From positions 124,001 to 188,000 of the forward strand of contig JANQLG010000033.1 in NCBI GenBank assembly GCA_028280715.1: DNA of 64,000 nucleotides. Reading direction: 5' to 3'. The translations under genes and the position numbers were made by a program. This DNA comes from Spongiibacteraceae bacterium (GTDB lineage: Bacteria > Pseudomonadota > Gammaproteobacteria > Pseudomonadales > Dasaniaceae). Positions within the stretch are counted from its first letter, which is position 1; every line of letters starts with the position of its first letter. This document shows, one piece after another, positions 17,323 to 25,395 of this stretch. The notes below the pieces were generated by a model that did no database searches, had not been told where the DNA came from, and saw only the letters and a list, made by a program, of their open reading frames with translations.

Positions 17323-17378
17323 GTATTAAGTGCATAAAAAAAGGCGGTAAACACCGCCTTTTTTTATGCACTTAATAC
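17323..17378. terminator. Bidirectional terminator with 26-bp perfect arms
   Basis: Two exact 26-base complementary arms (17323-17348 and 17353-17378) enclose the loop AAAC. The inner part is a GC-rich GGCGGT/ACCGCC stem next to A7/T7 tracts, so it works in both directions for the convergent DUF1285 and ETF-QO genes. The outer 13 bp lengthen the stem beyond what termination needs. Confidence 0.9.
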
Positions 17379-17388
17379 TAAATAAACC

Positions 17389-19038
17389 TTACATGTTGGG
17401 ATAGTTAGGGCCACCCAAACCTTCTGGTGTTACCCACACAATATTTTGCGTTGGGTCTTTAATATCACAGGTTTTACAGTGCACACAGTTTTGGGCATTG
17501 ATCTGGAAAAGTTTTTCTCCATCATCGTTCTCGACAATTTCATAAACCCCTGCAGGACAATAACGTTGCGCAGGCTCATCATAGAGTGGCAAGTTATGCT
17601 TGATGGGTACTTCAGGGTCCTTGAGCGTCAGGTGGCAGGGCTGATCTTCTTCGTGGTTAGTATTCGATAGAAATACAGAAGATAATTTATCGAAGCTGAT
17701 GACGCCATCAGGTTTTGAGTATTCGATTTTTGGCATTTCAGCGGCAGGTTTCATGGCACTGTGATCAGGCTTGCTGTCTTTCAATGTGAATGGCAGTTTG
17801 CCTTGGAAAATGCCTTGATCGATGAACGATAATGCGCCACCAATAATGCCGCCAAATTTGTGGATGTAAGGGCCGAAGTTGCGCCATTTACTCAATTCTT
17901 CATTCAACCAGGAGTTATCAAAATTCTCAGCGTATTGAGTAAGGTCATCGCCACCCGCATTATCGCCGGCTAATGCAGCATGCAAGGTATCACCGGCGAT
18001 AATGCCTGATTTCATTGCAGTGTGGCTGCCTTTAATTCTGGCGAAGTTTAGCGTGCCGGCATCATCTCCAATCAGAAGACCGCCAGGGAAAGACATTTTG
18101 GGACGTGACTGAGGGCCGCCTTTGATTAAGGCTCTGGCGCCATAAGTCAGGCGCTTACCGCCTTCAAGGTAGTGTTTAATGGCTTTGTGCTGCTTCCACT
18201 GCTGGAATTCATCAAAAGGCGAGATGTGCGGGTTTTCATAGCTGAGAGGAACAACGTAACCCACCGCTACTTGGTTGTTGGCGTTGTGATAGAGATAGGA
18301 CCCAGATACTGTGCCTTTGGCCGCCGGCCACCCCATGGTGTGGATCACTAGGCCTTCTTCGTGCTTTTCAGGGTCGATTTCCCAGATTTCCTTGAAGCCG
18401 ATACCGTAATGTTGAGGGTCTTTACCTTCATCTAGCTTAAAACGTTCAATAATTTGTTTGCCTAAATGGCCACGACAGCCTTCTGAGAAAATAGTGTATT
18501 TCGCATGTAGCTCCATGCCGGGCATGTAAGAGTCTTTTTGCTCGCCTGTGGCACTGATACCCATGTCGCCTGTTGCGATACCTTTAACGCTGCCATCTTC
18601 GTTATAGAGGACTTCTGCGGCAGCAAAGCCTGGATAGACTTCAACACCTAGCGCCTCAGCCTGTTCTGCCAGCCAGCGACAGACATTGCCCAAGCTGATA
18701 ACGTAGTTGCCGTGGTTTTGCATACCGGGAGTGAAGATCGTTGGGACACTGAAAGCATTGTTTTCACCAGCCAGGAACAACACCTTATCGCCTGATACAG
18801 GCGTATCTAATGGGGCGCCCATATCTTTCCAGTCGGGGAAAAGCTCTGACATGGCGCGAGGATCAAGAACGGCACCTGATAAAATATGGGCGCCTACTTC
18901 AGAACCCTTCTCAACAACACAGACGCTGATTTCGTTACCGGATTCCTGGCTTAATTGACGGATGCGACATGCAGCAGATAAGCCAGCAGGACCAGCACCA
19001 ACAATGACTACATCGAACTCCATTGATTCTCGTTCCAC
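17389..19038 (-). CDS. Electron transfer flavoprotein-ubiquinone oxidoreductase
   Basis: ETF-QO takes electrons from reduced ETF and passes them to ubiquinone at the inner membrane, draining acyl-CoA and amino-acid dehydrogenases. The 549-residue chain has an N-terminal FAD-binding VIVGAGPAGLSAACR (about residues 10-24). The C-terminal 4Fe-4S domain begins at YCPAGVYEIV, continues with NCVHCKTCDIKDP, and ends in EGLGGPNYPNM. The GTG start at 19038 gives MEREsMEFDVV, the N terminus I recall for Pseudomonas relatives; an ATG at 19023 is the alternative. It is divergent from etfBA, its electron donor. Confidence 0.95.
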   Translation of the reverse strand: MERESMEFDVVIVGAGPAGLSAACRIRQLSQESGNEISVCVVEKGSEVGAHILSGAVLDPRAMSELFPDWKDMGAPLDTPVSGDKVLFLAGENNAFSVPTIFTPGMQNHGNYVISLGNVCRWLAEQAEALGVEVYPGFAAAEVLYNEDGSVKGIATGDMGISATGEQKDSYMPGMELHAKYTIFSEGCRGHLGKQIIERFKLDEGKDPQHYGIGFKEIWEIDPEKHEEGLVIHTMGWPAAKGTVSGSYLYHNANNQVAVGYVVPLSYENPHISPFDEFQQWKQHKAIKHYLEGGKRLTYGARALIKGGPQSRPKMSFPGGLLIGDDAGTLNFARIKGSHTAMKSGIIAGDTLHAALAGDNAGGDDLTQYAENFDNSWLNEELSKWRNFGPYIHKFGGIIGGALSFIDQGIFQGKLPFTLKDSKPDHSAMKPAAEMPKIEYSKPDGVISFDKLSSVFLSNTNHEEDQPCHLTLKDPEVPIKHNLPLYDEPAQRYCPAGVYEIVENDDGEKLFQINAQNCVHCKTCDIKDPTQNIVWVTPEGLGGPNYPNM

Positions 19039-19442
19039 GACCCTTACCTCTTCTTAAAATTGTTAATGTTTCCCACAGGCATCAGCAGCTTTATTAGCGG
19101 CCCAGAGATTCAAAAAGGGCGCTAAGTATATAAGTTCGCTAGTAAAAGTGCCAATTTCTGTAGTGTTATGTGGCCATTGGAGTGACGACTTAACATAACG
19201 ATACAGGCGGCAGTGTGCTCAGTGTTAAGCACACAAACAACCTACCATTGGTAAGGTTATGGGGGGGCTAAATCATTAAAAACTATTGACCTTATGGGGG
19301 TTTAGCGGCACCATACGCCCGTTTTTTTCGCGGCTTTTTTCGTGATTCTGACTGGGACTGGCTGGATTGTGGCTGGAAGTCCCGATAGTCTAGTCGACCC
19401 GGATTAGCCAATTTCCATGTACCACTAATAACGGAGAATCTT
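19039..19442. other. Divergent regulatory region between ETF-QO and etfBA
   Basis: This 404-base gap has no gene. It holds a minus-strand promoter (19125-19154), an inverted repeat GTGTGCT-8-AGCACAC (19213-19234), and two copies of TTATGGGGG 35 bases apart (from 19257 and 19292). The last 120 bases before etfB are T- and GC-rich with no recognisable sigma70 promoter. Confidence 0.55.
19125..19154 (-). promoter_or_regulatory. Sigma70 promoter for ETF-QO
   Basis: On the minus strand TTGGCA (19154-19149) and TATACT (19130-19125) are separated by 18 bases, each matching consensus at five of six positions. Transcription would start near 19118, 80 bases before the gene. Confidence 0.6.
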
Positions 19443-20192
19443 ATGAAGGTTCTTGTTGCTGTAAAGCGCGTTGCGGATTACAACGTTAAGGTCCGCCCGA
19501 AGTCTGATGGAACTGCGCCAGACTTAAATAACGTCAAAATGTCTATTAACCCCTTCTGTGAGATTGCTGTAGAAGAAGCAGTGCGTCTGAAAGAAGCGGG
19601 TACTGCCACTGAAGTGGTGGTGGTTTCATTGGGTGATAAAGCCTGTCAGGAACAGATCCGTACGGCATTGGCACTGGGTGCTGATCGCGGAATTCAGGTT
19701 GATACTGATGCAGAATTACAGCCATTAGCGATTGCCAAGCTGTTAAAAGCTGTTGTCGACAAAGAGCAACCTGATTTGGTCATCATGGGTAAACAGTCAA
19801 TTGATGGTGATAACAACCAGACTGGTCAAATGCTGGCAGCTCTGGCTGGTTTGCCGCAGGGTACATTCGCGTCTGAAGTGAAAATCGAAGGCGGTAAAGC
19901 TAATGTAACGCGTGAAATCGATGGTGGTCTGCAAACGGTAGCGCTGAATTTGCCTGCAATCGTGACTACTGATTTGCGTTTGAATGAGCCTCGTTATGCA
20001 TCATTGCCAAACATCATGAAAGCTAAGAAAAAGCCAATGGATGTTTTGACAGCAGATGAACTGGGTGTAGAGGTTGCACCTCGTTTAACAACTGTGAAAG
20101 TTGAGCCACCTGCAGAACGTGCAGCCGGCATCAAAGTAGAAGATGTTGCTGCGCTTGTTGATAAACTGAAAAATGAGGCGAAGGTGATCTAA
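19443..20192 (+). CDS. etfB: Electron transfer flavoprotein beta subunit
   Basis: EtfB pairs with EtfA to form the soluble FAD/AMP protein that collects electrons from acyl-CoA and other dehydrogenases. The 249-residue protein starts [18 protein letters not shown], has the family block [16 protein letters not shown], and the [18 protein letters not shown] segment, with the dehydrogenase-recognition loop near [18 protein letters not shown]. The ATG at 19443 follows ACGGAG. It overlaps etfA by one base (TAATG), so translation is coupled, and it lies opposite the ETF-QO gene that receives its electrons. Confidence 0.97.
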   Translation: MKVLVAVKRVADYNVKVRPKSDGTAPDLNNVKMSINPFCEIAVEEAVRLKEAGTATEVVVVSLGDKACQEQIRTALALGADRGIQVDTDAELQPLAIAKLLKAVVDKEQPDLVIMGKQSIDGDNNQTGQMLAALAGLPQGTFASEVKIEGGKANVTREIDGGLQTVALNLPAIVTTDLRLNEPRYASLPNIMKAKKKPMDVLTADELGVEVAPRLTTVKVEPPAERAAGIKVEDVAALVDKLKNEAKVI

Positions 20193-21121
20193 TGAGTATT
20201 TTAATTCTTGCTGAGCATGACAATGCCTCAATCAAATCAGCGACCTTGAATACGGTTGCTGCTGCAAATGCCATTGGTGGCGATGTAACTGTTTTGGTTG
20301 CAGGTGAAGGTTGTGCTGCTGCCGGTGAAGCGGCTGCGAAAATCGCTGGTGTGAGCAAAGTACTGGTTGCCGATAACGCTGCTTACGGCCATCAATTACC
20401 AGAAAATGTTGCTCCTCTGGTTGCGGAAATTGCTAAAGATTACGGCTACGTATTGGCTGCTGCGACAACTACGGGTAAGAATGTTTTGCCACGAGCAGCA
20501 GCGTTATTAGATGTTGCTCAAATTTCTGAAATCACTGCAGTAGAAAGTGCTGACACATTCAAGCACCCAATCTATGCAGGCAACATCATTGAAACAGTTC
20601 AATCTTCAGATGCTATTAAAGTTATCACTGTACGTACTACAGCATTTGATGCCGTTGCTGCTGAAGGTGGTAGTGCTGCTGTTGAAACCGTTGGTAGTGC
20701 TCACGATGCGGGTATTTCCGGCTTTGTTAGCGAAGAAGTTGCACAAAGCGATCGTCCTGAATTGACGTCAGCTTCTGTTGTTATCTCTGGTGGTCGTGGT
20801 ATGCAAAATGGTGAGAACTTCGCCATGCTGGAGTCCATTGCTGACAAATTGGGTGCAGCAGTAGGTGCATCCCGTGCTGCGGTTGATGCCGGTTTTGTGC
20901 CTAACGATATGCAGGTAGGTCAAACAGGTAAGATTGTTGCACCTGAGTTGTATATCGCAGTTGGTATTTCTGGTGCGATTCAACACTTGGCTGGTATGAA
21001 AGACAGTAAAGTGATCGTTGCTATTAACAAAGATGAAGATGCTCCAATCTTCCAGGTTGCTGATTACGGTCTGGTGGCTGATTTGTTTGAAGCTGTTCCA
21101 GAGCTGGATGCAGCACTGTAA
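20192..21121 (+). CDS. etfA: Electron transfer flavoprotein alpha subunit
   Basis: EtfA carries most of the FAD-binding site of the ETF heterodimer. The 309-residue protein begins [11 protein letters not shown] and includes the GRGMQNGENF segment and the FAD signature near residues 245-270 (QVGQTGKIVAPELYIAVGIS, then GAIQHLAGMKDS). Its first base is the last base of the etfB stop. A strong terminator follows at 21137-21168. Confidence 0.97.
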   Translation: MSILILAEHDNASIKSATLNTVAAANAIGGDVTVLVAGEGCAAAGEAAAKIAGVSKVLVADNAAYGHQLPENVAPLVAEIAKDYGYVLAAATTTGKNVLPRAAALLDVAQISEITAVESADTFKHPIYAGNIIETVQSSDAIKVITVRTTAFDAVAAEGGSAAVETVGSAHDAGISGFVSEEVAQSDRPELTSASVVISGGRGMQNGENFAMLESIADKLGAAVGASRAAVDAGFVPNDMQVGQTGKIVAPELYIAVGISGAIQHLAGMKDSKVIVAINKDEDAPIFQVADYGLVADLFEAVPELDAAL

Positions 21122-21136
21122 GACAGAGTTGATTTG

Positions 21137-21168
21137 AAAAAAACCGGCCTATAGGCCGGTTTTTTTTT
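21137..21168. terminator. Bidirectional terminator between etfA and the antiporter gene
   Basis: The self-complementary core AACCGGCCTA/TAGGCCGGTT is flanked by an A-run on the left and nine T on the right. It serves etfA on the plus strand and can also end the minus-strand antiporter transcript. Confidence 0.9.
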
Positions 21169-21215
21169 GCACTAAACATTTTCACCAAAATAAAGTGCAG
21201 AAAAACAAAAAGAAA

Positions 21216-22385
21216 TCAGTCTCGCCGCAAATGATCGGACAGGGCAATCGGTGTCATGCAGTTAAAGATAACAATATAAGAAGAAATAACAAAAGTGATA
21301 ATCGCCGTTGCTTGAATCAAATGTGAAGCTTCTTTGCCTATTAGCGATGCTCCCGTTGCCACATAAGCAATTAATAAAGAAAACTCACTGATCTGACCAA
21401 GCCTGAAGCCGATATCCCACGCTAGTGGCTTTCTTTCACTGGCATTTCTCAGTAAGCCGTAGTAGGTCAAAGGCTTTATGCCTAACATCAATACAGCCAG
21501 GATGATTGCCGGCCATAATACATCTGACAAAAGGGCTAAGTCGAAACGTGCACCTAGTGAAAAGAAAAATAATACCAGGAAGAAGTCCCGTAAAGGTTTG
21601 AGGTTGACGGCAATATATTGAGAGATTGGGCTGGTAGCTAGCGAGATCCCGGCGATAAAGGCGCCAATCTCGGCAGAAAGTCCCATCATGGCGGCAGCTT
21701 CAGCCATACCGAGGCACCATCCGAGTGCGAGTAAAAAGATATACTCATGAAAGCGATCAAACATTTGGATCAGTTTTAATAACACGAAGCGAACGGTTAA
21801 TACGGAGGTAAGTGCAAATACAGGTAGTGCAACTAACGTCTTGCCAAAGGTAGCAAAATCAAACTGTCCTGGGTCGCCACTCAATAAAATTAGAATAACA
21901 AAGATGGCGATGACATCCTGAATAAGTAATAAGCCAATCATCATCTCACCCATATGACGATGATGTAACACGGTGGTGGGTAGTAATTTGATGCCGATAA
22001 TGGTGCTGGAAAACATCATCGAAGCACCGATAATTAATGATTCGATATGACTAAAACCAAAGCTGAAAGCGATAACATAGCCGGTAACGGCAAAGATGAT
22101 CGAGCTGATTAATGCGATCAGTGAAACCTTTCTCAGCGTAGACAATAGTGCTTGTGGTTGCATATCAAGGCCAAGCAGGAATAGCAAAAAGATAATGCCG
22201 AAGTGCGCGATATCTGAAAGCAGTTTTAAATCGGTAACGTAACCAAATCCATAGGGGCCGATTAATGCACCTAAGGCGATATAGGCAATAATTAAAGGTT
22301 GTCGAGTGTATAAGGCGAGAGTAGCTAGAACGGCTGCCCCAGAGAATATGATAAAAAAAGCAAAAGTAATGCTATTAGCTTCCAT
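21216..22385 (-). CDS. CPA2-family cation:proton antiporter
   Basis: This 389-residue protein is almost entirely hydrophobic with about 12 membrane segments and resembles the membrane domain of KefB/KefC and NapA-type antiporters (CPA2 family). Typical blocks are RQPLIIAYIALGALIGPYGFG near residues 28-48, LLFLLGLDMQP, and the GAFIAGISLATSP segment. It ends after the membrane domain: there is no TrkA-N/RCK regulatory domain as in KefB or KefC, so ligand gating of that kind is not expected. The transported ion (Na+ or K+) cannot be told. It is transcribed alone, convergent with etfBA. Confidence 0.85.
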   Translation of the reverse strand: MEANSITFAFFIIFSGAAVLATLALYTRQPLIIAYIALGALIGPYGFGYVTDLKLLSDIAHFGIIFLLFLLGLDMQPQALLSTLRKVSLIALISSIIFAVTGYVIAFSFGFSHIESLIIGASMMFSSTIIGIKLLPTTVLHHRHMGEMMIGLLLIQDVIAIFVILILLSGDPGQFDFATFGKTLVALPVFALTSVLTVRFVLLKLIQMFDRFHEYIFLLALGWCLGMAEAAAMMGLSAEIGAFIAGISLATSPISQYIAVNLKPLRDFFLVLFFFSLGARFDLALLSDVLWPAIILAVLMLGIKPLTYYGLLRNASERKPLAWDIGFRLGQISEFSLLIAYVATGASLIGKEASHLIQATAIITFVISSYIVIFNCMTPIALSDHLRRD

Positions 22386-22446
22386 AGATTGCTTAAGAAG
22401 ATCAGTTGCTTAACGATGAGTTATTTATTCATTATTGCGTTAATCG

Positions 22447-22475
22447 AAAAAAAAGGCCACAAAATGTGACCTTTT
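22447..22475 (-). terminator. Minus-strand terminator after the cysI-DUF934 operon
   Basis: On the minus strand AGGTCACA, a TTT loop and TGTGGCCT (one G-U pair) are followed by eight T. It lies 20 bases past the DUF934 stop. Confidence 0.85.
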
Positions 22476-22495
22476 ACTACTAAACAGTTTTGTTG

Positions 22496-22978
22496 TTAGC
22501 GTCTTTTGAAAAGTGGTTCGGGTTGATCAATAGAGGCCTGATAGCTATCGGTGAAGTCCTTAAAGCTATCGAGAGCATTCTCTAAATCAGAGTTTTCTAA
22601 TGCAAAGGCATTGAAACCACAGCGTTTTAGAAAAAATAATTGGTCGCGCATAAATCCACCAATAGCTCTTATTTCCCCATGGTAGCGATAAACATCTCTC
22701 AATGATCTACCGTAGGAAAACCCTCTGCCATCAGCGAAGGCGGGGAAATTAATAGCGATGACTTTAAATTGATCAAGCTCGTCTTTAATCAATTCAGGAG
22801 ATTCATCACTATTTAACCAAATGCCAAAATCTTCACGGTTGGATAATGAATCTTTGTTTTCACTCCACAGTGCGACGGGGACGATTACTTTACCTTCGGG
22901 GATATCCGTTGCATCTGCAGAAACGAGTTGCCAATTATCCACTACAACTGCACCATCTTTAATAATATTATTTGGCAT
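22496..22978 (-). CDS. DUF934 protein, sulfite-reductase partner
   Basis: A 160-residue soluble protein of the DUF934 family, which in many proteobacteria is encoded directly after a siroheme sulfite reductase. Visible features are MPNNIIKDGAVV at the N terminus, the GIWLNSDE segment, and the strongly conserved FADGRGFSYGRSLRDVYRYHG near residues 78-98. Its start overlaps the end of the upstream cysI by 11 bases, which implies translational coupling. A role in sulfite reduction is inferred from this pairing; its biochemistry is unknown to me. A terminator follows. Confidence 0.9.
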   Translation of the reverse strand: MPNNIIKDGAVVVDNWQLVSADATDIPEGKVIVPVALWSENKDSLSNREDFGIWLNSDESPELIKDELDQFKVIAINFPAFADGRGFSYGRSLRDVYRYHGEIRAIGGFMRDQLFFLKRCGFNAFALENSDLENALDSFKDFTDSYQASIDQPEPLFKRR

Positions 22979-24626
22979 ACACTTTCTCCTTGAACGGATC
23001 TAAACCGATGCGACGGTACGTATCCAGGAAGCTTTCTTCCTCGGTACGATTATCGACGTAAGTGTCCAGGATTTTACCAATAACATCAGGGACATCTTCC
23101 TGCGAAAATGACGGACCAAGGATTTTTGCAATAGAAGCATCTTTATCCTGACTGCCACCTAAACAAATCTGGTAGAACTCCTGGCCTTTTTTATCAACAC
23201 CAAGAATACCAATGTGACCAACATGGTGATGCCCACAGGCATTCATGCAGCCAGAAATATTCAAATCGATCTCACCGAGGTCATAGATATAATCTAAATC
23301 GTCAAATTTGCGCTGTATCGCTTCGGCAATCGGAATGGATTTAGCATTGGCCAGGGCGCAATAATCACCGCCAGGGCAGCAAATTATATCTGTTAGATAA
23401 TTGATATTTGCTGTAGCCAGATTCAATGCTGTAGCGCGTTGCCATAATTCAAATAACTGATCTTTGCGAACATGAGCAAGAATCAGGTTTTGCTGATGAC
23501 TGACGCGAATTTCTCCAAATGAGAACTCATCAGCGAGGTCAGCGACAGCTGCCATTTGTACATCGGTTACATCGCCCGGCGCATAGCCCGTTGCTTTCAA
23601 TGACAGTGTGACACTGACATAGCCGGGAGCCTGATGGGTGGAGGTGTTTCGGGTTAGCCAGTTGGCAAATGCTGCATTATCTGCCGCTTGCGCCTGCAAA
23701 CGGGTTTCAGCCTCTGTATCATCGATGACCAGGTATTCTGGTGATCGGAAAAAGGATTTAGCGCGTTCAAATTCGGCGTCTGTCAGTGTGGAAGGTCCGT
23801 CTTTTAAGGCTTGCCATTCCAGCTCTACTTTCTCTCGGAAGGCATCGATGCCTAGTGCCTTAACCAGAATTTTAATCCGTGCTTTATATTTGTTGTCTCT
23901 GCGTCCCAATTGGTTATAGACGCGAAGAATAGCTTCCAGATACGTAATCAGATGCTGCTTGGGTAAGAAGTCGATAATTTCAACGCCAATAACCGGCGTG
24001 CGTCCCAAACCGCCGCCAACCAGCACACGGAAACCTGTTTCGCCCTGGTCATTATGAACGATTTCAACACCGATATCGTGTACATGAATTGCCGCACGGT
24101 CAGAGGCTGAAGCACATACGGCGATTTTGAACTTCCTTGGCAGGAAGGCAAATTCAGGGTGGAAAGTTGACCATTGGCGGATAATCTCGCAATAGGGGCG
24201 GGGATCTTCCAGTTCATCGGCTGCGGCACCGGCATATTGGTCCGTGGTAGTGTTGCGAATACAGTTGCCTGAAGTTTGTATGGCGTGCATTTGCACAGAT
24301 GCTAGTTCCTCAAGAATATCGGGCACTTCTTCAAGTTGAGGCCAGTTCAGTTGCACATTCTGACGTGTGCTGAAATGTGCGTAACCTTTATCATAATTGC
24401 GTGAAATGTCAGCGAGCTTACGCATTTGTGTGCTGTTTAAGGTGCCATAGGGGATGGCGATGCGTAGCATGGGTGCCAGACGCTGAATATAAAGGCCGTT
24501 CTGTAAACGCAGGGGTAGAAATTGCTCATCGGTGATTTGGCCAGCGAGATAGCGTTCTGTCTGCCCGCGATACTGTGCGACTCGTTCATCGATTAAGCGT
24601 TGATCGTATTCGTCGTAGATATACAT
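22968..24626 (-). CDS. cysI: Siroheme sulfite (nitrite/sulfite) reductase hemoprotein
   Basis: This 552-residue enzyme reduces sulfite to sulfide by six electrons on a siroheme coupled to a 4Fe-4S cluster. Cluster ligands appear as C-x5-C in CCPGGDYC and C-x3-C in ISGCMNACGHHH, with the siroheme-binding TSGNCIRNTTTDQYAG upstream. The start is taken as ATG 24626 (MYIYDEYDQRLIDERV); a longer frame to 24707 adds a hydrophobic stretch unlike the family and is not used. Pairing with DUF934 and the absence of a CysJ flavoprotein nearby suggest the Pseudomonas-type assimilatory enzyme fed by another electron donor. A TATTAT element near 24667-24662 could be its -10 box; no clear -35 is seen, as expected for CysB-activated genes. 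Confidence 0.9.
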   Translation of the reverse strand: MYIYDEYDQRLIDERVAQYRGQTERYLAGQITDEQFLPLRLQNGLYIQRLAPMLRIAIPYGTLNSTQMRKLADISRNYDKGYAHFSTRQNVQLNWPQLEEVPDILEELASVQMHAIQTSGNCIRNTTTDQYAGAAADELEDPRPYCEIIRQWSTFHPEFAFLPRKFKIAVCASASDRAAIHVHDIGVEIVHNDQGETGFRVLVGGGLGRTPVIGVEIIDFLPKQHLITYLEAILRVYNQLGRRDNKYKARIKILVKALGIDAFREKVELEWQALKDGPSTLTDAEFERAKSFFRSPEYLVIDDTEAETRLQAQAADNAAFANWLTRNTSTHQAPGYVSVTLSLKATGYAPGDVTDVQMAAVADLADEFSFGEIRVSHQQNLILAHVRKDQLFELWQRATALNLATANINYLTDIICCPGGDYCALANAKSIPIAEAIQRKFDDLDYIYDLGEIDLNISGCMNACGHHHVGHIGILGVDKKGQEFYQICLGGSQDKDASIAKILGPSFSQEDVPDVIGKILDTYVDNRTEEESFLDTYRRIGLDPFKEKVYAK

Positions 24627-24872
24627 CGTGTTTAAAAGGTACCCGTTAAAAATGACGCAGCATAATACTAAAAATCGTTTCTGTGAGCGAGCTGAGAATG
24701 AATACACATAGTTTTTATAGGCATATGGTTATCACAGTGTTATTACTGAGGCAATTTAGAGCAGCATCGCTTGAAAAAGGTCGGTAATACAAGACGAAAC
24801 GTTGCTGAATTCAAGATTACTTGGATATAAGCAAATTCCACTGGGTTTTGGACTGTTGATTTTTTAGGTGGC

Positions 24873-24881
24873 TGCTATAAT
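24873..24881 (+). promoter_or_regulatory. Extended -10 promoter of the small membrane protein gene
   Basis: TGCTATAAT combines a perfect -10 hexamer (24876-24881) with the upstream TG of extended -10 promoters. The CTGTTG 17 bases further upstream is a weak -35. The start would be near 24888, 30 bases before the gene. Apart from this and the cysI leader the gap 24627-24917 is featureless. Confidence 0.6.
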
Positions 24882-24917
24882 GCGCGCAGTTCATTATTAT
24901 GATTGAGGAAGTTAAAG

Positions 24918-25034
24918 ATGTCAGATCAAGAATCAAAAGATAACGACGGGTTAAATGACGCACTGGCTTCAGCAGCTGTGATTGCTATCGTTGTGGGAAC
25001 CGTTGTTTACTGGTTATCAGGCATGCCGACCTGA
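24918..25034 (+). CDS. 38-residue single-span membrane protein, unknown
   Basis: A short frame encodes MSDQESKDNDG, then about 20 hydrophobic residues (roughly positions 14-34, rich in Ala, Val and Ile) and the end GMPT. An acidic head and one membrane helix suggest a small inner-membrane protein. Support for a real gene: GAGGAA seven bases before ATG, an extended -10 promoter 37 bases upstream, and a strong terminator beginning 17 bases after the stop. I do not recognise the family. It stands alone between the divergent cysI gene and the convergent DUF2970 gene. Confidence 0.7.
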   Translation: MSDQESKDNDGLNDALASAAVIAIVVGTVVYWLSGMPT

Positions 25035-25050
25035 ACCGGAGCAGCTTATA

Positions 25051-25089
25051 ATATAAAAAAGGCGGCTTTTAAAGCCGCCTTTTTTATAT
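25051..25089. terminator. Bidirectional terminator between the 38-residue gene and DUF2970
   Basis: Two exact 19-base arms (25051-25069, 25071-25089) around one T contain GGCGGCTTT with A6 and T6 tracts at the outer side, so it works on both strands. Confidence 0.9.
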
Positions 25090-25124
25090 CTCTGCATTTT
25101 TGTTATCTATTGTGCCAAATAGAA

Positions 25125-25346
25125 TCATTGACTCAAAACGATCTGTACTACTGTATAAACCGTAATCAAAAACATAAGCGTCATAATGATTCCTACAGCA
25201 ATAAACACCCTATGGTTGCCGTGTTTAAAATCACGCTCCTTGTTTTTGCTGCTTTGAACACCAAAAAAAGAGGCTAAAACACTACCGATCACTTGTAAAA
25301 GCGTTGGTGCTTGCTCTTCTTCGTTTTTGTCCTGGGGTTCGTTCAT
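25125..25346 (-). CDS. DUF2970 small membrane protein
   Basis: A 73-residue protein with an acidic head, the conserved LLQVIGSVLASFFGVQSSKN segment followed by RDF-HGN, and one C-terminal membrane helix (about 46-70). This matches DUF2970, whose function is unknown. The ATG at 25346 is chosen because AGGTG lies six bases upstream; a GTG at 25355 overlaps that ribosome site. It is 49 bases after metH on the same strand with no terminator between, so it is probably on the metH transcript. Confidence 0.85.
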   Translation of the reverse strand: MNEPQDKNEEEQAPTLLQVIGSVLASFFGVQSSKNKERDFKHGNHRVFIAVGIIMTLMFLITVYTVVQIVLSQ

Positions 25347-25395
25347 AAACAGCACCTATAAAAAAGACTTTAAATGCAACACTCAATAGAAGCGA

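Noticed and set aside
24627-24707. N-terminal extension of the sulfite reductase
   Set aside because: The extra 27 residues are hydrophobic and unlike the family; MYIYDEYDQ is the conserved start.
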